Source: JALUUH01 sp964636675 (GTDB lineage Bacteria > Pseudomonadota > Gammaproteobacteria > S012-40). From it: a stretch of 10,199 bases of DNA. This document shows positions 1 through 8,000 of this stretch, piece after piece; within the stretch, counting starts at the first letter, position 1, and every line of letters begins with the position of its first letter. Under the pieces are notes generated by a model. It was not told the origin of the DNA and did not search any database. It worked only from the letters and a program-made list of their open reading frames with translations. Position numbers and translations under genes: made by a program. The stretch spans positions 1-10,199 of the forward strand of contig CAZWUO010000141.1 of NCBI GenBank assembly GCA_964636675.1, read 5' to 3'.

Positions 1-562
1 GTGCGCCGATAAAACAGTTGTCTTCGATGATGGTTGGGTTGGCTTGCAGGGGTTCTAATACTCCACCGATGCCGACACCACCTGATAGGTGAACGTTTTT
101 TCCGATCTGTGCGCAAGAACCTACGGTAGCCCATGTATCGACCATGGTGCCGCTATCGACGTAGGCGCCAATATTTACGTAAGAGGGCATTAATACCGTA
201 TTGGGCGCGATGTATGATCCTTTTCTTACGGTTGCCGGTGGCACCACGCGGACACCACTTTCGCGGAAAGAACGTGCGTCATAATCTGCATATTTGGGGG
301 CTACTTTGTCATAATATTTATTCCAGCCACTTTCCATGACTGCGTTATCTTCTATACGGAATGATAATAAAACGGCTTTTTTTAACCATTCATTGACGAT
401 CCAGCCACCGCCGTCTTTAGGTTCTGCGACGCGTTTTTTTCCGCTATCGAGTAAATTGATCGCATTCATTACGGCTTCTTTGGTTTGCGGGTCAACCGAT
501 TTAGGTGTGATGTCCGCACGGATCTCGAAAGCTTCTTCGATGGTTTTTTGTAAGTCAGTCAT
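1..562 (-). CDS. dapD: DapD, tetrahydrodipicolinate N-succinyltransferase (3' end cut by window edge)
   Basis: This cytoplasmic enzyme transfers succinyl from succinyl-CoA to tetrahydrodipicolinate in the succinylase branch of diaminopimelate/lysine synthesis. My translation from the ATG at 560-562 gives 187 residues before the edge; the family is usually about 270-275, so roughly 85 C-terminal residues are missing. The N-terminal helical domain (about 1-105) is followed by left-handed beta-helix hexapeptide repeats from about residue 112. Highly conserved stretches include PSYVNIGAYVD, MVDTWATVGSCAQIGKN, HLSGGVGIGGVLEPLQANP and IIEDNCFIGA. These read almost like the E. coli protein from memory. 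A GGAG Shine-Dalgarno (571-574 in reverse complement) sits 8 bases before the ATG and supports this start. It lies 47 bases downstream of dapC on the same strand, so cotranscription is likely. No odd residue was seen. Confidence 0.96.
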   Translation of the reverse strand, partial: MTDLQKTIEEAFEIRADITPKSVDPQTKEAVMNAINLLDSGKKRVAEPKDGGGWIVNEWLKKAVLLSFRIEDNAVMESGWNKYYDKVAPKYADYDARSFRESGVRVVPPATVRKGSYIAPNTVLMPSYVNIGAYVDSGTMVDTWATVGSCAQIGKNVHLSGGVGIGGVLEPLQANPTIIEDNCFIGA

Positions 563-609
563 TTTTTTTACTCCACAAATATAAAATAGTTCTACTTGTT
601 TTAATAGTT
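563..609 (-). promoter_or_regulatory. dapC-dapD spacer with dapD ribosome binding site
   Basis: This 47-base AT-rich spacer lies between the dapC stop and the dapD start. A GGAG Shine-Dalgarno is at 571-574 (minus strand), 8 bases from the ATG. The minus strand also has AT-rich hexamers such as TTAAAA and TATATT, but their spacing (15 bases) is poor, so an internal dapD promoter is only a weak possibility. No terminator hairpin is visible, which fits a dapC-dapD transcript. Confidence 0.6.
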
Positions 610-1818
610 TCAAGAATTTTGAAAATATCTCTCAATACATTGTTTAATGCGTTTAGCGGCTATTACGCACTCAGCAGTTTCAGCGACCAGTGCGAGTCGT
701 ACATAATTTTCTCCCGGATTAAATGGCTTACTTTGCCGTGACAGAAAACTTCCGGGTAATACGGTTACATTTTGCTCGGCAAAGAGTTTTTTGGTAAAGG
801 CTTGATCGCACATAGGTGTTTTTAACCACAAATAAAAACCGGCGTCAGGAGGGGTAATAGTAACCACTGTTTTAAGTATTTCAATAACCGCAGAAAATTT
901 TTCACGGTATTGCGCGCGATTTTGTTTGACATGTTCTTCGTCACTCCAGGCTTTTGCACTGGCTGCTTGTAAAGGGGGGGACATCGCACAACCGTGATAG
1001 GTACGATAACGTAAAAACGGTTGCAAAATATGGCGGTCTCCCGCGACAAACCCGGAACGTAGTCCCGGCAAATTTGAGCGTTTTGACAAGCTATGAAATA
1101 CCACACAGTTCCTGAAGTCATCATGTCCCATACGGTGGGCTGCGGTTAATAAGCCGATGGGAGGCTGGGTTTCATCGGGGTAAATCTCCGAATAACACTC
1201 ATCCGATGCAATGATGAAATCATGTTTGACGGAAAGTTTGATGAGATCTTGCAGCACTTTTTCAGGAATAACGGCACCCGTTGGATTTCCGGGGGTGCAA
1301 ACATAAAGTAGTTGGCATTGTTGCCAGACCTCGGCTGGGATGGCTGCAAAATCAGGTATGAAGCCGTTATCCTCATTAGCGTTAAGGTAATAAGGTCTTG
1401 CGCCTGCGAGTATCGCAGCCCCTTCATAAATCTGATAAAACGGGTTGGGCAATAGAACCAAAGGTGTGGTGCTACGGTCTATGACCGCTTGCGCAAATGC
1501 AAATAAGGCTTCTCGCGTACCGTTAACGGGAATAATATGTTGCTCTGGGTCGACTAAGCTTGGTTTGATTTCAAACCGCTGTCTAAGCCAGCAAGCGATG
1601 CTTTCGCGTAGGGTTTTGCTGCCTTTGGTTAACGGGTATTTTGCCATCTCATGTTGCTGTGCAGCAATTTCGTTTAACACAAACGCTGGTGCGGCATGTT
1701 GCGGCTCTCCAATGGATAGTGCGATATGCGCTAATGAATTGGGTGGAGTGACTTCAGCTTTTAGTTGCACGAGTTTTTCAAAGGGATAGGGAGCAAGCTT
1801 GGTTAAATCTGGATTCAT
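610..1818 (-). CDS. dapC: DapC, N-succinyldiaminopimelate aminotransferase (PLP, class I/II)
   Basis: This is a cytoplasmic PLP enzyme that interconverts N-succinyl-2-amino-6-ketopimelate and N-succinyl-L,L-diaminopimelate with glutamate as amino donor, the step after DapD. The 402-residue length is normal for proteobacterial DapC. Fold-type I aminotransferase landmarks are in order: substrate-side SIGEPQH (35-41), PVNGTREALF (97-106), PNPFYQIYEGAA (124-135), CTPGNPTG (174-181, cofactor Asn178), ASDECYSEIY (204-213, Asp206 pairing with the pyridine nitrogen), SLSKRSNLPGLRSGF (243-257, Schiff-base Lys246), and YVRLAL with the carboxylate-binding Arg374. Adjacency to dapD favours DapC over ArgD or another class I aminotransferase. 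The ATG at 1816-1818 has only a weak purine-rich leader (GAAGAA). The gene is divergent from lolC. It is intact, with no missing catalytic residue. Confidence 0.93.
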   Translation of the reverse strand: MNPDLTKLAPYPFEKLVQLKAEVTPPNSLAHIALSIGEPQHAAPAFVLNEIAAQQHEMAKYPLTKGSKTLRESIACWLRQRFEIKPSLVDPEQHIIPVNGTREALFAFAQAVIDRSTTPLVLLPNPFYQIYEGAAILAGARPYYLNANEDNGFIPDFAAIPAEVWQQCQLLYVCTPGNPTGAVIPEKVLQDLIKLSVKHDFIIASDECYSEIYPDETQPPIGLLTAAHRMGHDDFRNCVVFHSLSKRSNLPGLRSGFVAGDRHILQPFLRYRTYHGCAMSPPLQAASAKAWSDEEHVKQNRAQYREKFSAVIEILKTVVTITPPDAGFYLWLKTPMCDQAFTKKLFAEQNVTVLPGSFLSRQSKPFNPGENYVRLALVAETAECVIAAKRIKQCIERYFQNS

Positions 1819-2000
1819 GTTTTTTCTTCAGGTCTTCGAGGAGCGTAGTATAGAGCATATTAAGCGCCTAGAAAATCCTCATGTTTATTATTCGCACATT
1901 ATAGTGATATTGATTGCCCGTATTGTGATTAATACTTGTGCTTTTTTATTAGGGAGACCTTACAAGCGTTTTAGGCGTATTTATGGTTTAATGCGGCCCC
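1819..2000. promoter_or_regulatory. Divergent dapC / lolC intergenic region, presumed promoters
   Basis: This 182-base AT-rich region separates two divergent genes and should hold promoters for both. On the minus strand TATACT at 1847-1852 (5 of 6 to the -10 consensus) is the best dapC box, 29 bases or more before the ATG; no convincing -35 accompanies it. On the plus strand TTGATT at 1910-1915 lies 17 bases before TACTTG (1933-1938), a poor pair. A small inverted repeat GTATT-6-AATAC (1920-1935) overlaps that pair and could be an operator or chance. An in-frame TAA at 1989-1991 blocks any upstream start for lolC. Promoter assignments are weak guesses from consensus matching. Confidence 0.4.
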
Positions 2001-3248
2001 ATGTTTAAGCCTATCGAATTATATATTGGATTGCGTTATACGCGTGCAAAACGCCGCAATCATTTCATTTCCTTTATCAGTCTAGTCTCCATGTTAGGCG
2101 TTGCCTTAGGGGTAACGGCGCTGATTACGGTTATTTCTGTGATGAATGGCTTTGAAAAGGAGTTGCGTGAACGAATCCTGGGGATGACGGCGCATGCGAC
2201 CGTACGTGGTGATGGAGGTCGGTTAGCCGATTGGCGGAATATTGCGGAATTGACCAGTGCCCATCCGCGCGTCATTGGAATGGCGCCCTTTATTCGTGCA
2301 GAGGGGATGTTAAGTTTTGGCCAGCAAGTTAACGGCGCATTAATCCGCGGTATCTTACCCGAAGAAGAACCCAAGGTTTCTGAAGTCGGTGACAAAATGA
2401 TAATTGGCCGTCTGGACGATTTACAGGCGGGTGAGTTTAACGTTATTTTAGGCCGAGATCTCGCACGACTTCTGGGCGTTGTGCAAGGTGATAAAGTCAC
2501 TTTGATTATTCCGCAAGCCTCGGTGACGCCGGCGGGGTTGATACCTCGTATGCGGCGCTTTGCAGTAACGGGCATCTTCGAAGTTGGAATGTACGAATAT
2601 GACAGCACCTTAGCCTTGATTCATATGGCGGATGCGGCGCGTTTATTTCGCATGCAGGACGAAGTAACCGGTGTGCGTTTAAAGCTCGATGATATGTTTG
2701 AGTCCATGTCTATTACGCGTGAATTATTGGCGTCCTTGCCCGGTGAATATTGGGTGAGTGATTGGACGAGTCAACATGCTAATTTTTTTCGTGCTGTAAA
2801 AATAGAAAAAATTACCATGTTTGTAATTTTAATGCTTATCGTTGCGGTAGCGGCATTTAATTTAGTGTCTACACTGGTAATGGTTGTTGTTGATAAAGAG
2901 GCTGATATCGCCATTCTGCGGACGCTTGGTGCATCCCGGGCCACGATAATGGGTATCTTTGTCATTCAAGGTGCGGTGATTGGCATTATCGGTACCTTGT
3001 TAGGTGTTCTCGGTGGGGTTGCACTCGCGACGAATATAGATACCATTGTTCCAACCCTGGAGCGTATTTTTGGGTTTGAGTTTTTGTCAGCAGAAATTTA
3101 CTATATTAACGAACTACCCTCGGACATGCATTGGAGTCAAGTATATGCCATCGCGGGTATTGCATTGCTGATTAGTTTTTTCGCGACGCTTTATCCTGCG
3201 TGGCGTGGCTCTAGAGTACAACCCGCTGAGGCGCTACGTTATGAATAA
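2001..3248 (+). CDS. lolC: LolC/LolE-family lipoprotein-releasing permease (possibly LolF)
   Basis: This is the inner-membrane permease of the Lol ABC transporter, which extracts mature outer-membrane lipoproteins from the inner membrane and passes them to LolA. Its 415 residues show the MacB/FtsX-type layout: TM1 about 22-48, a large periplasmic domain about 49-270, then TM2 about 271-295, TM3 about 318-345 and TM4 about 380-400. The motif FISLVSMLGVALGVTALI, the LolD-coupling segment ADIAILRTLGAS (301-312) and the C-terminal PAWRGSRVQPAEALRYE are family hallmarks. A Hook-like hairpin (about 174-187, TPAGLIPRMRR), the LolA-docking element of LolC, appears present. No clear Shine-Dalgarno precedes the ATG, but a TAA just upstream excludes longer starts and the MFKPIELYIGLRY N-terminus is typical. 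It overlaps lolD by 8 bases. Because no lolE follows, a LolF homodimer is possible. Confidence 0.93.
   Translation: MFKPIELYIGLRYTRAKRRNHFISFISLVSMLGVALGVTALITVISVMNGFEKELRERILGMTAHATVRGDGGRLADWRNIAELTSAHPRVIGMAPFIRAEGMLSFGQQVNGALIRGILPEEEPKVSEVGDKMIIGRLDDLQAGEFNVILGRDLARLLGVVQGDKVTLIIPQASVTPAGLIPRMRRFAVTGIFEVGMYEYDSTLALIHMADAARLFRMQDEVTGVRLKLDDMFESMSITRELLASLPGEYWVSDWTSQHANFFRAVKIEKITMFVILMLIVAVAAFNLVSTLVMVVVDKEADIAILRTLGASRATIMGIFVIQGAVIGIIGTLLGVLGGVALATNIDTIVPTLERIFGFEFLSAEIYYINELPSDMHWSQVYAIAGIALLISFFATLYPAWRGSRVQPAEALRYE
3228..3231 (+). promoter_or_regulatory. Ribosome binding site that fixes the lolD start
   Basis: GAGG inside the end of lolC lies 9 bases before the ATG at 3241. An in-frame ATG at 3205 would give a 12-residue N-terminal extension, but it has no comparable site and the extension is not typical of LolD. 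The 3241 ATG also gives the overlap with the lolC stop that is usual for translational coupling. Confidence 0.6.
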
Positions 3249-3957
3249 CAACGCGAGCATAGTTGGCAATGAGCGCCATGACGTTGTAATACAATGCTCA
3301 GGCCTGAGCAAATCGTTTAGTGATGGTAAGCTTAAAGTTGATGTGCTCAAAAATATTGATTTTACAATATACTCAGGCGAACGGGTTGCGATTGTCGGCG
3401 CTTCGGGATCGGGCAAATCGACCTTATTGCATTTACTGGGTGGTTTAGATGTACCCACATCAGGCAAGGTTACTATCAGCGGTGAAGTATTTTCGGCAAT
3501 GAATGAACGCCGCCGTGGCATGGTAAGAAATCAATCTTTGGGTTTTGTTTATCAGTTTCATCATTTGCTGCCCGAGTTTAGTGCATTGGAAAATGTTGCC
3601 ATGCCGTTATTATTAAGCCGTCTTTCGGCGCACGACGCCAGCCTACAAGCGACAGAAATTTTGCAAAAAGTAGGCTTGGGGCATCGGCTAAGCCATAAAC
3701 CGGGAGAGTTATCCGGTGGTGAGCGCCAGCGTGCTGCGATTGCACGCGCCTTGGTGACTAAACCACGTTGTGTGCTTGCTGACGAGCCAACCGGCAATTT
3801 AGACCATAAGACAGCGGATCGTGTTTACGATATGATGTTAGAATTAAATTCTGCTACTAACGCAAGTTTTATTGTAGTGACGCATGATGTTCAATTGGCA
3901 AAACGCATGGATAGAACATTAATATTGAATGACGGAATGTTGGATCTAAAGAGTTAA
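3241..3957 (+). CDS. lolD: LolD, ATP-binding subunit of the lipoprotein-releasing ABC transporter
   Basis: This cytoplasmic ATPase powers lipoprotein release by the LolC/E-type permease. With the start at 3241 it has 238 residues, normal for LolD. All ABC motifs are intact: Walker A GASGSGKST (53-61), Q-loop Gln105 in VYQFHHLLPEF, signature LSGGERQR (157-164), Walker B CVLADEPTGNLD with catalytic Glu182, and H-loop His215 in VVTHD. The FVYQFHHLLPEFSALENVAMPLL run is characteristic of LolD and separates it from MacB and FtsE relatives. The first codons overlap the lolC stop by 8 bases, which implies coupled translation and equal supply of subunits. A diguanylate cyclase gene begins 5 bases after the stop. 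Confidence 0.95.
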   Translation: MNNNASIVGNERHDVVIQCSGLSKSFSDGKLKVDVLKNIDFTIYSGERVAIVGASGSGKSTLLHLLGGLDVPTSGKVTISGEVFSAMNERRRGMVRNQSLGFVYQFHHLLPEFSALENVAMPLLLSRLSAHDASLQATEILQKVGLGHRLSHKPGELSGGERQRAAIARALVTKPRCVLADEPTGNLDHKTADRVYDMMLELNSATNASFIVVTHDVQLAKRMDRTLILNDGMLDLKS

Positions 3958-3962
3958 TCATC

Positions 3963-4976
3963 GTGTTCCATACCGACAGCGATTCTTCGACTGACCTTGG
4001 TATACGATTTTCGCGCTATCTTCTGTTTCTTGGCCTGCTTATTTTACCGGTACTCGCGTTTATTGATATTCAAGCCGAGTATTGGTTGCCGGCCTGGTCA
4101 AAACTAATATCTATTGTCGTTTGCTTGCTGGGGTTGTGGCTGTCATTCAAGTCTCAGCGGGCGGATTTAATACGTCATGGGGCAGCGGTAACATTACTGT
4201 TGATGAGTCTCATTGGCGCAGTTTACAAACTGGATCATATTGAAAGTTTGTTCTGGTTGCCGGTATTACCAGTATTGTTTTGTTTTCTGGTCGGTGTTAG
4301 ACGTGGCGCGGTGTATAGTCTGGGATTTATCGTGATCTACATTTCTGCCTATTTCTTATATTTCAAATTCACCGGCAAACAACCCATCGATTTCAATACA
4401 TGGTTGTACTCATTACTTACCTTTTTCACTGCGCTATTAACGATCATCTGGTGTATCAAACAACAAGAAAGAGACGGATGGTCTTTGAAACAAGAAGCAG
4501 AAATCGATTATTTAACGGGCGTTGCGAATAGAAGGGGATTTATTCGCCGTATGCAAATGGAAACTGCACGGGTTAAACGTTATGCGGAAGATCTTTCACT
4601 GATTATCATGGATATTGATAATTTTAAGTGCATAAATGATAATTTTGGGCACTATGAAGGTGATCAATTATTACAGGCTGTTGTGCTTAAAACCAAAACT
4701 CAAATACGCCAGTCGGATCTGATTGCACGCTGGGGAGGGGAGGAGTTTGTGATACTCACCCCGCAAACTAATTTAGCGGCTTGCCGGGAACTCGCGGAGA
4801 AGTTAAGGTTGTCTTTGCAGAATGCTGAGTTCCCCGTTGTTGGTGGTGTTACATCGAGTTATGGCGTGACCCAATACCTGCGAGACGAAGACTGGGAAGA
4901 TTTCTTTCAACGCGCAGATATGTTTTTATATCAGGCTAAACGCAAGGGTAGAAATTGCGTGATTAGTGATAATTAA
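3963..4976 (+). CDS. Membrane-bound GGDEF diguanylate cyclase with intact inhibitory site
   Basis: The predicted product makes cyclic di-GMP from two GTP. The N-terminus (about 15-165) has roughly six hydrophobic segments (about 17-35, 46-62, 75-88, 97-111, 115-135, 147-165) and no periplasmic domain of any size, so it may sense through the membrane part itself; the ligand is unknown. A short linker leads to the GGDEF domain: DYLTGVANRRGF (182-193), MDIDNFKCINDNFGH (216-230, metal Asp217), GGEEF (258-262), all active-type residues. RQSD (249-252), five residues before GGEEF, is the RxxD allosteric I-site, so product inhibition is expected. The start is GTG at 3963; no in-frame ATG is available nearby and a later start would remove TM1. 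It follows lolD by 5 bases and is probably in the same operon. It has 337 residues and is intact. Confidence 0.9.
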   Translation: MFHTDSDSSTDLGIRFSRYLLFLGLLILPVLAFIDIQAEYWLPAWSKLISIVVCLLGLWLSFKSQRADLIRHGAAVTLLLMSLIGAVYKLDHIESLFWLPVLPVLFCFLVGVRRGAVYSLGFIVIYISAYFLYFKFTGKQPIDFNTWLYSLLTFFTALLTIIWCIKQQERDGWSLKQEAEIDYLTGVANRRGFIRRMQMETARVKRYAEDLSLIIMDIDNFKCINDNFGHYEGDQLLQAVVLKTKTQIRQSDLIARWGGEEFVILTPQTNLAACRELAEKLRLSLQNAEFPVVGGVTSSYGVTQYLRDEDWEDFFQRADMFLYQAKRKGRNCVISDN

Positions 4977-4989
4977 TGCATTGATTATC
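4968..4989. other. 22-base near-perfect palindrome over the cyclase stop codon
   Basis: The two arms start GATAAT and end ATTATC, with AATGCATT at the centre; a single T opposite G (a wobble pair in RNA) is the only imperfection. It covers the last codons and stop of the cyclase gene and ends 14 bases before the stop of the convergent lipoprotein gene. It could fold into an AT-rich hairpin in either transcript and may act in 3'-end processing or weak bidirectional termination. It has no downstream T-run on either strand, so it is not a classical intrinsic terminator. It could also be a protein-binding site or chance. Confidence 0.4.
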
Positions 4990-5003
4990 CTTGCTGAGAT
5001 CAA

Positions 5004-8000
5004 TTACCAGGGTGAAGGAAACTTTGGCCAGTCTAAAGATTTTCCGGTTGTTTTGTCTACGGCGGTAAGGTTAATGTGATTAACACCGGTTGTGGTTTCA
5101 AATTCCCCGCCTAGGTAAATGGCATTACCATAAAATGCGATCGCGTTGACGATATTACTTTCACTAATAGCCCTTAATTTTGGATCCCAAGTAAGCACAT
5201 TCGGTGGATCGGTTTTAGTAATAGCGGCGATACCGTCGCGTTGTTCATTGTCGATTATTGAAAAATAACCAGCGGCATAGAGGGTGTCTATGTCCACGGC
5301 CAATCTATTCGCTTGGTTGTTGATGGGTAGTTCCCAGACGACTTTGGCATTGTTTTCTAATGCTGCAACCCACTCGAAGTTGAGTGGATAAACTGGTTTT
5401 AGATAGCTAACATAGAGTTGATTATTGATGGCGACCATGGCGTCAACTCTAATGACTGAGTCTTCTAGCTCAAAGTCAGGAAGCAAGGATCCTGTGGTAT
5501 CGAATGCAGCGAGTCGATGGCGTGCTTGGCCGTCGATTTTGCCAAAAGTACCGCCCACATAAAGTTGATTATTGTCAGCAGACAATAGGTAAACAGACTG
5601 TTCCACTGAAGGATTCCAATCCGTAGGTACACCGTTGAAATCCAGCGCAGCGAGGCCGAGTCTTGTAGCGTTGCTAATTTTATCAAATCTCCCCGCGATA
5701 TATATCTCGCCATTGTGCTGTACCATAGAATTTACAGAAGCAAAACTTCCGGTTGCCGCTATTTCCGGTGTAAAGCTATCAATTAGCTTACCGGTTTGTG
5801 TGATCGCGGCCAGGTGTGTACGTCGCTCGCCTTCAATTTCGGTGAATTGACCACCGATATAAATCGTATCATTATCAAGAGCGAGTGTGCTCACTCGATT
5901 ATTCACACGTTTACCAATGTTATCGGTGAAGCGGGGTCTCCAATTGGCCAGCATGCCATCAGGTTCGAATGCGGCTAAATGCTCGATGGGTTGCTTGCTA
6001 AATCCGAACTTCGATCCACCCGAAATAAAGATTAGATTATCAAAAATTGTCATTTGACGAATTGACGAGGAATTGTCTTTGATTGATACGAGACCCGGAT
6101 CCCAGGCCAGTACATTACCGTTGGTATTATCTAAGGCTGCGAGTGCGATGCGTGAATCATTGTTGACAACATCAAACTCTCCACCAATATATACCCTGCC
6201 ATCGTTACCGGTTGCCAAGCTGTTAACAAAACTGTTAACTGCGGGCGCCCAGGCTGTTAATCCAAACCCATTGTTTAGATCAAACGCGGCTAAGCCATTG
6301 CGCGGTGCTTGATTGACGAAATTAAACAAACCAGCGATATAAAGTCTGCCGCCGTCACTGGCTAGCGCAGAAATGATCCCAGGGGATTGACCGTTAAAAA
6401 TTTGCGGCGCAAAGTTAGAATATAAGCTGCCATCTGCTGGATTGAATGCATTTAGGTTTTGATTCAGTAACGTATTATTAGGTCCTGCTCCGCCGGCGAC
6501 AAAAACTAAATTATTGGCATATACGATGTCGGAGATAGCGCTATCAAATACTCTGGAAGTCCATAACAATGCACGATTACTCAGTGATATCTTGGACATG
6601 TAATAAGACCAAGGAAACGTTGAAGACCGTCCGATGATATATAATTCATCGCCATTATGGGCAAAGTGAGTGACGCCATTAGGCAGTGGTTTATTCAGTG
6701 AAAAGCTGGTAATCAACCGTGCATCGGCATCGAGTGCGACAAGATAAGGCTGATTATTGACACCTATTGTTGTTGTGAAACTTCCTCCAACGTACAAAAC
6801 GCCCTGGTCATATACGAGTGCAGTGATGTCACCGTTGAATGTTCCCGCTTGCCAGTTTGAGTCTAACGCGCCATCGGCGTGTAATCGCGCCAGTCCAGCG
6901 CGTGGAACACCATCGACCGAAATAAAATTACCGCCAATAATATAGCCGCCTCGATTATCTTTTACCACGGCAGAAACTGTTCCGCCGTCGAGATAGGGCG
7001 CAATGACCGGTACATAATCTTGAGCTGTTGTCGCATTAATGCTGAGGCCGGAAAATTCGCTCATGTGCATACTATAAGAGTGAAATTCACCACCGACATA
7101 TACCCGCCCATCCGCTGCCACGGTGAGTGCATCGACTCTTCCATCGAGCGAGACTTCATTGGGTCGTGCGCTCATTTTATGGATAAGGGGCTCGAAGCCG
7201 GGGTATACGGCTTCGACCACGAAAAATTGTAAGACATTATTTGCTAAGTTCTCGACACTCGTTGGCGAATTCACATCGTTTATCGAGAGGCCATTGAGCT
7301 GTGCTGCATTGTTAGTATTTAATAGACGGTTTGGTGCGTGGTGTAGCACATAGTAATCTGCGCCGACATCGTTCCAGGATACTTGGGTTTGTTTGTCCCA
7401 GGGCAATGCTTGCGCATTAAGTTTAGTTCCAAACTTGGCGCCACATTGTAGAGATACGAGGATGTCTTCATTATCGACTTGGCCTTCTGCATCGACAAGT
7501 TTACACGGCTGGATGGGGTCTTGAATTATTGACATTACCAGATTGTAATTTTCTTGTGATCTTAATCGTGTCACAAAATCGTAGCGGCCTGGTGTGCTTA
7601 TGTTAAGTTTTTCATTGTTATTCAGGGTTATTGAAAGAGTTGATGCCAAGGCAGTGACTTGCAAACGAATCGCAAAAGTTTGCTCACAAACCAGATCAAA
7701 GCTGATCTCGATCGTGGTGGTATCAATGGCTGAGATATTACTTATTTGGCAATTTTGCGTCGTCGGTTGTTCCGTAATGATGAAAGGAGTCATGTTGATT
7801 GCAGGCGCGGGCAACTCAAAGCTAACGAGGCCGTCGTCTGAGACCGTAAAGCGGTTGCCATTTTCGGTCTCGATGGTAACGGGGCCGCCTAAGCCCGTAG
7901 CGGAGACCTTGATAGTGATCGGAATATCTGTACAAAGGAGGTCAAAGCTGACTTNNNNNNNNNNNNNNNNNNNNNNNNNNNNNNNNNNNNNNNNNNNNNN

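Noticed and set aside
1799..2008. 69-codon plus-strand open frame in the dapC-lolC intergenic region
   Set aside because: It starts inside dapC on the other strand, overlaps the lolC start, shows no recognisable domain and no good ribosome binding site. The region is better explained as divergent promoters.
2060..2608. 182-codon minus-strand frame inside lolC
   Set aside because: It is fully antisense to a clear LolC/E-family gene and its translation has no recognisable features.
4968..5004. Classical rho-independent terminator between the convergent genes
   Set aside because: The palindrome is AT-rich and neither strand has a T-run after it. A second weak inverted repeat (ATTGAT at 4980-4985, ATCAAT at 4999-5004) has a 13-base loop and also lacks a T-run.
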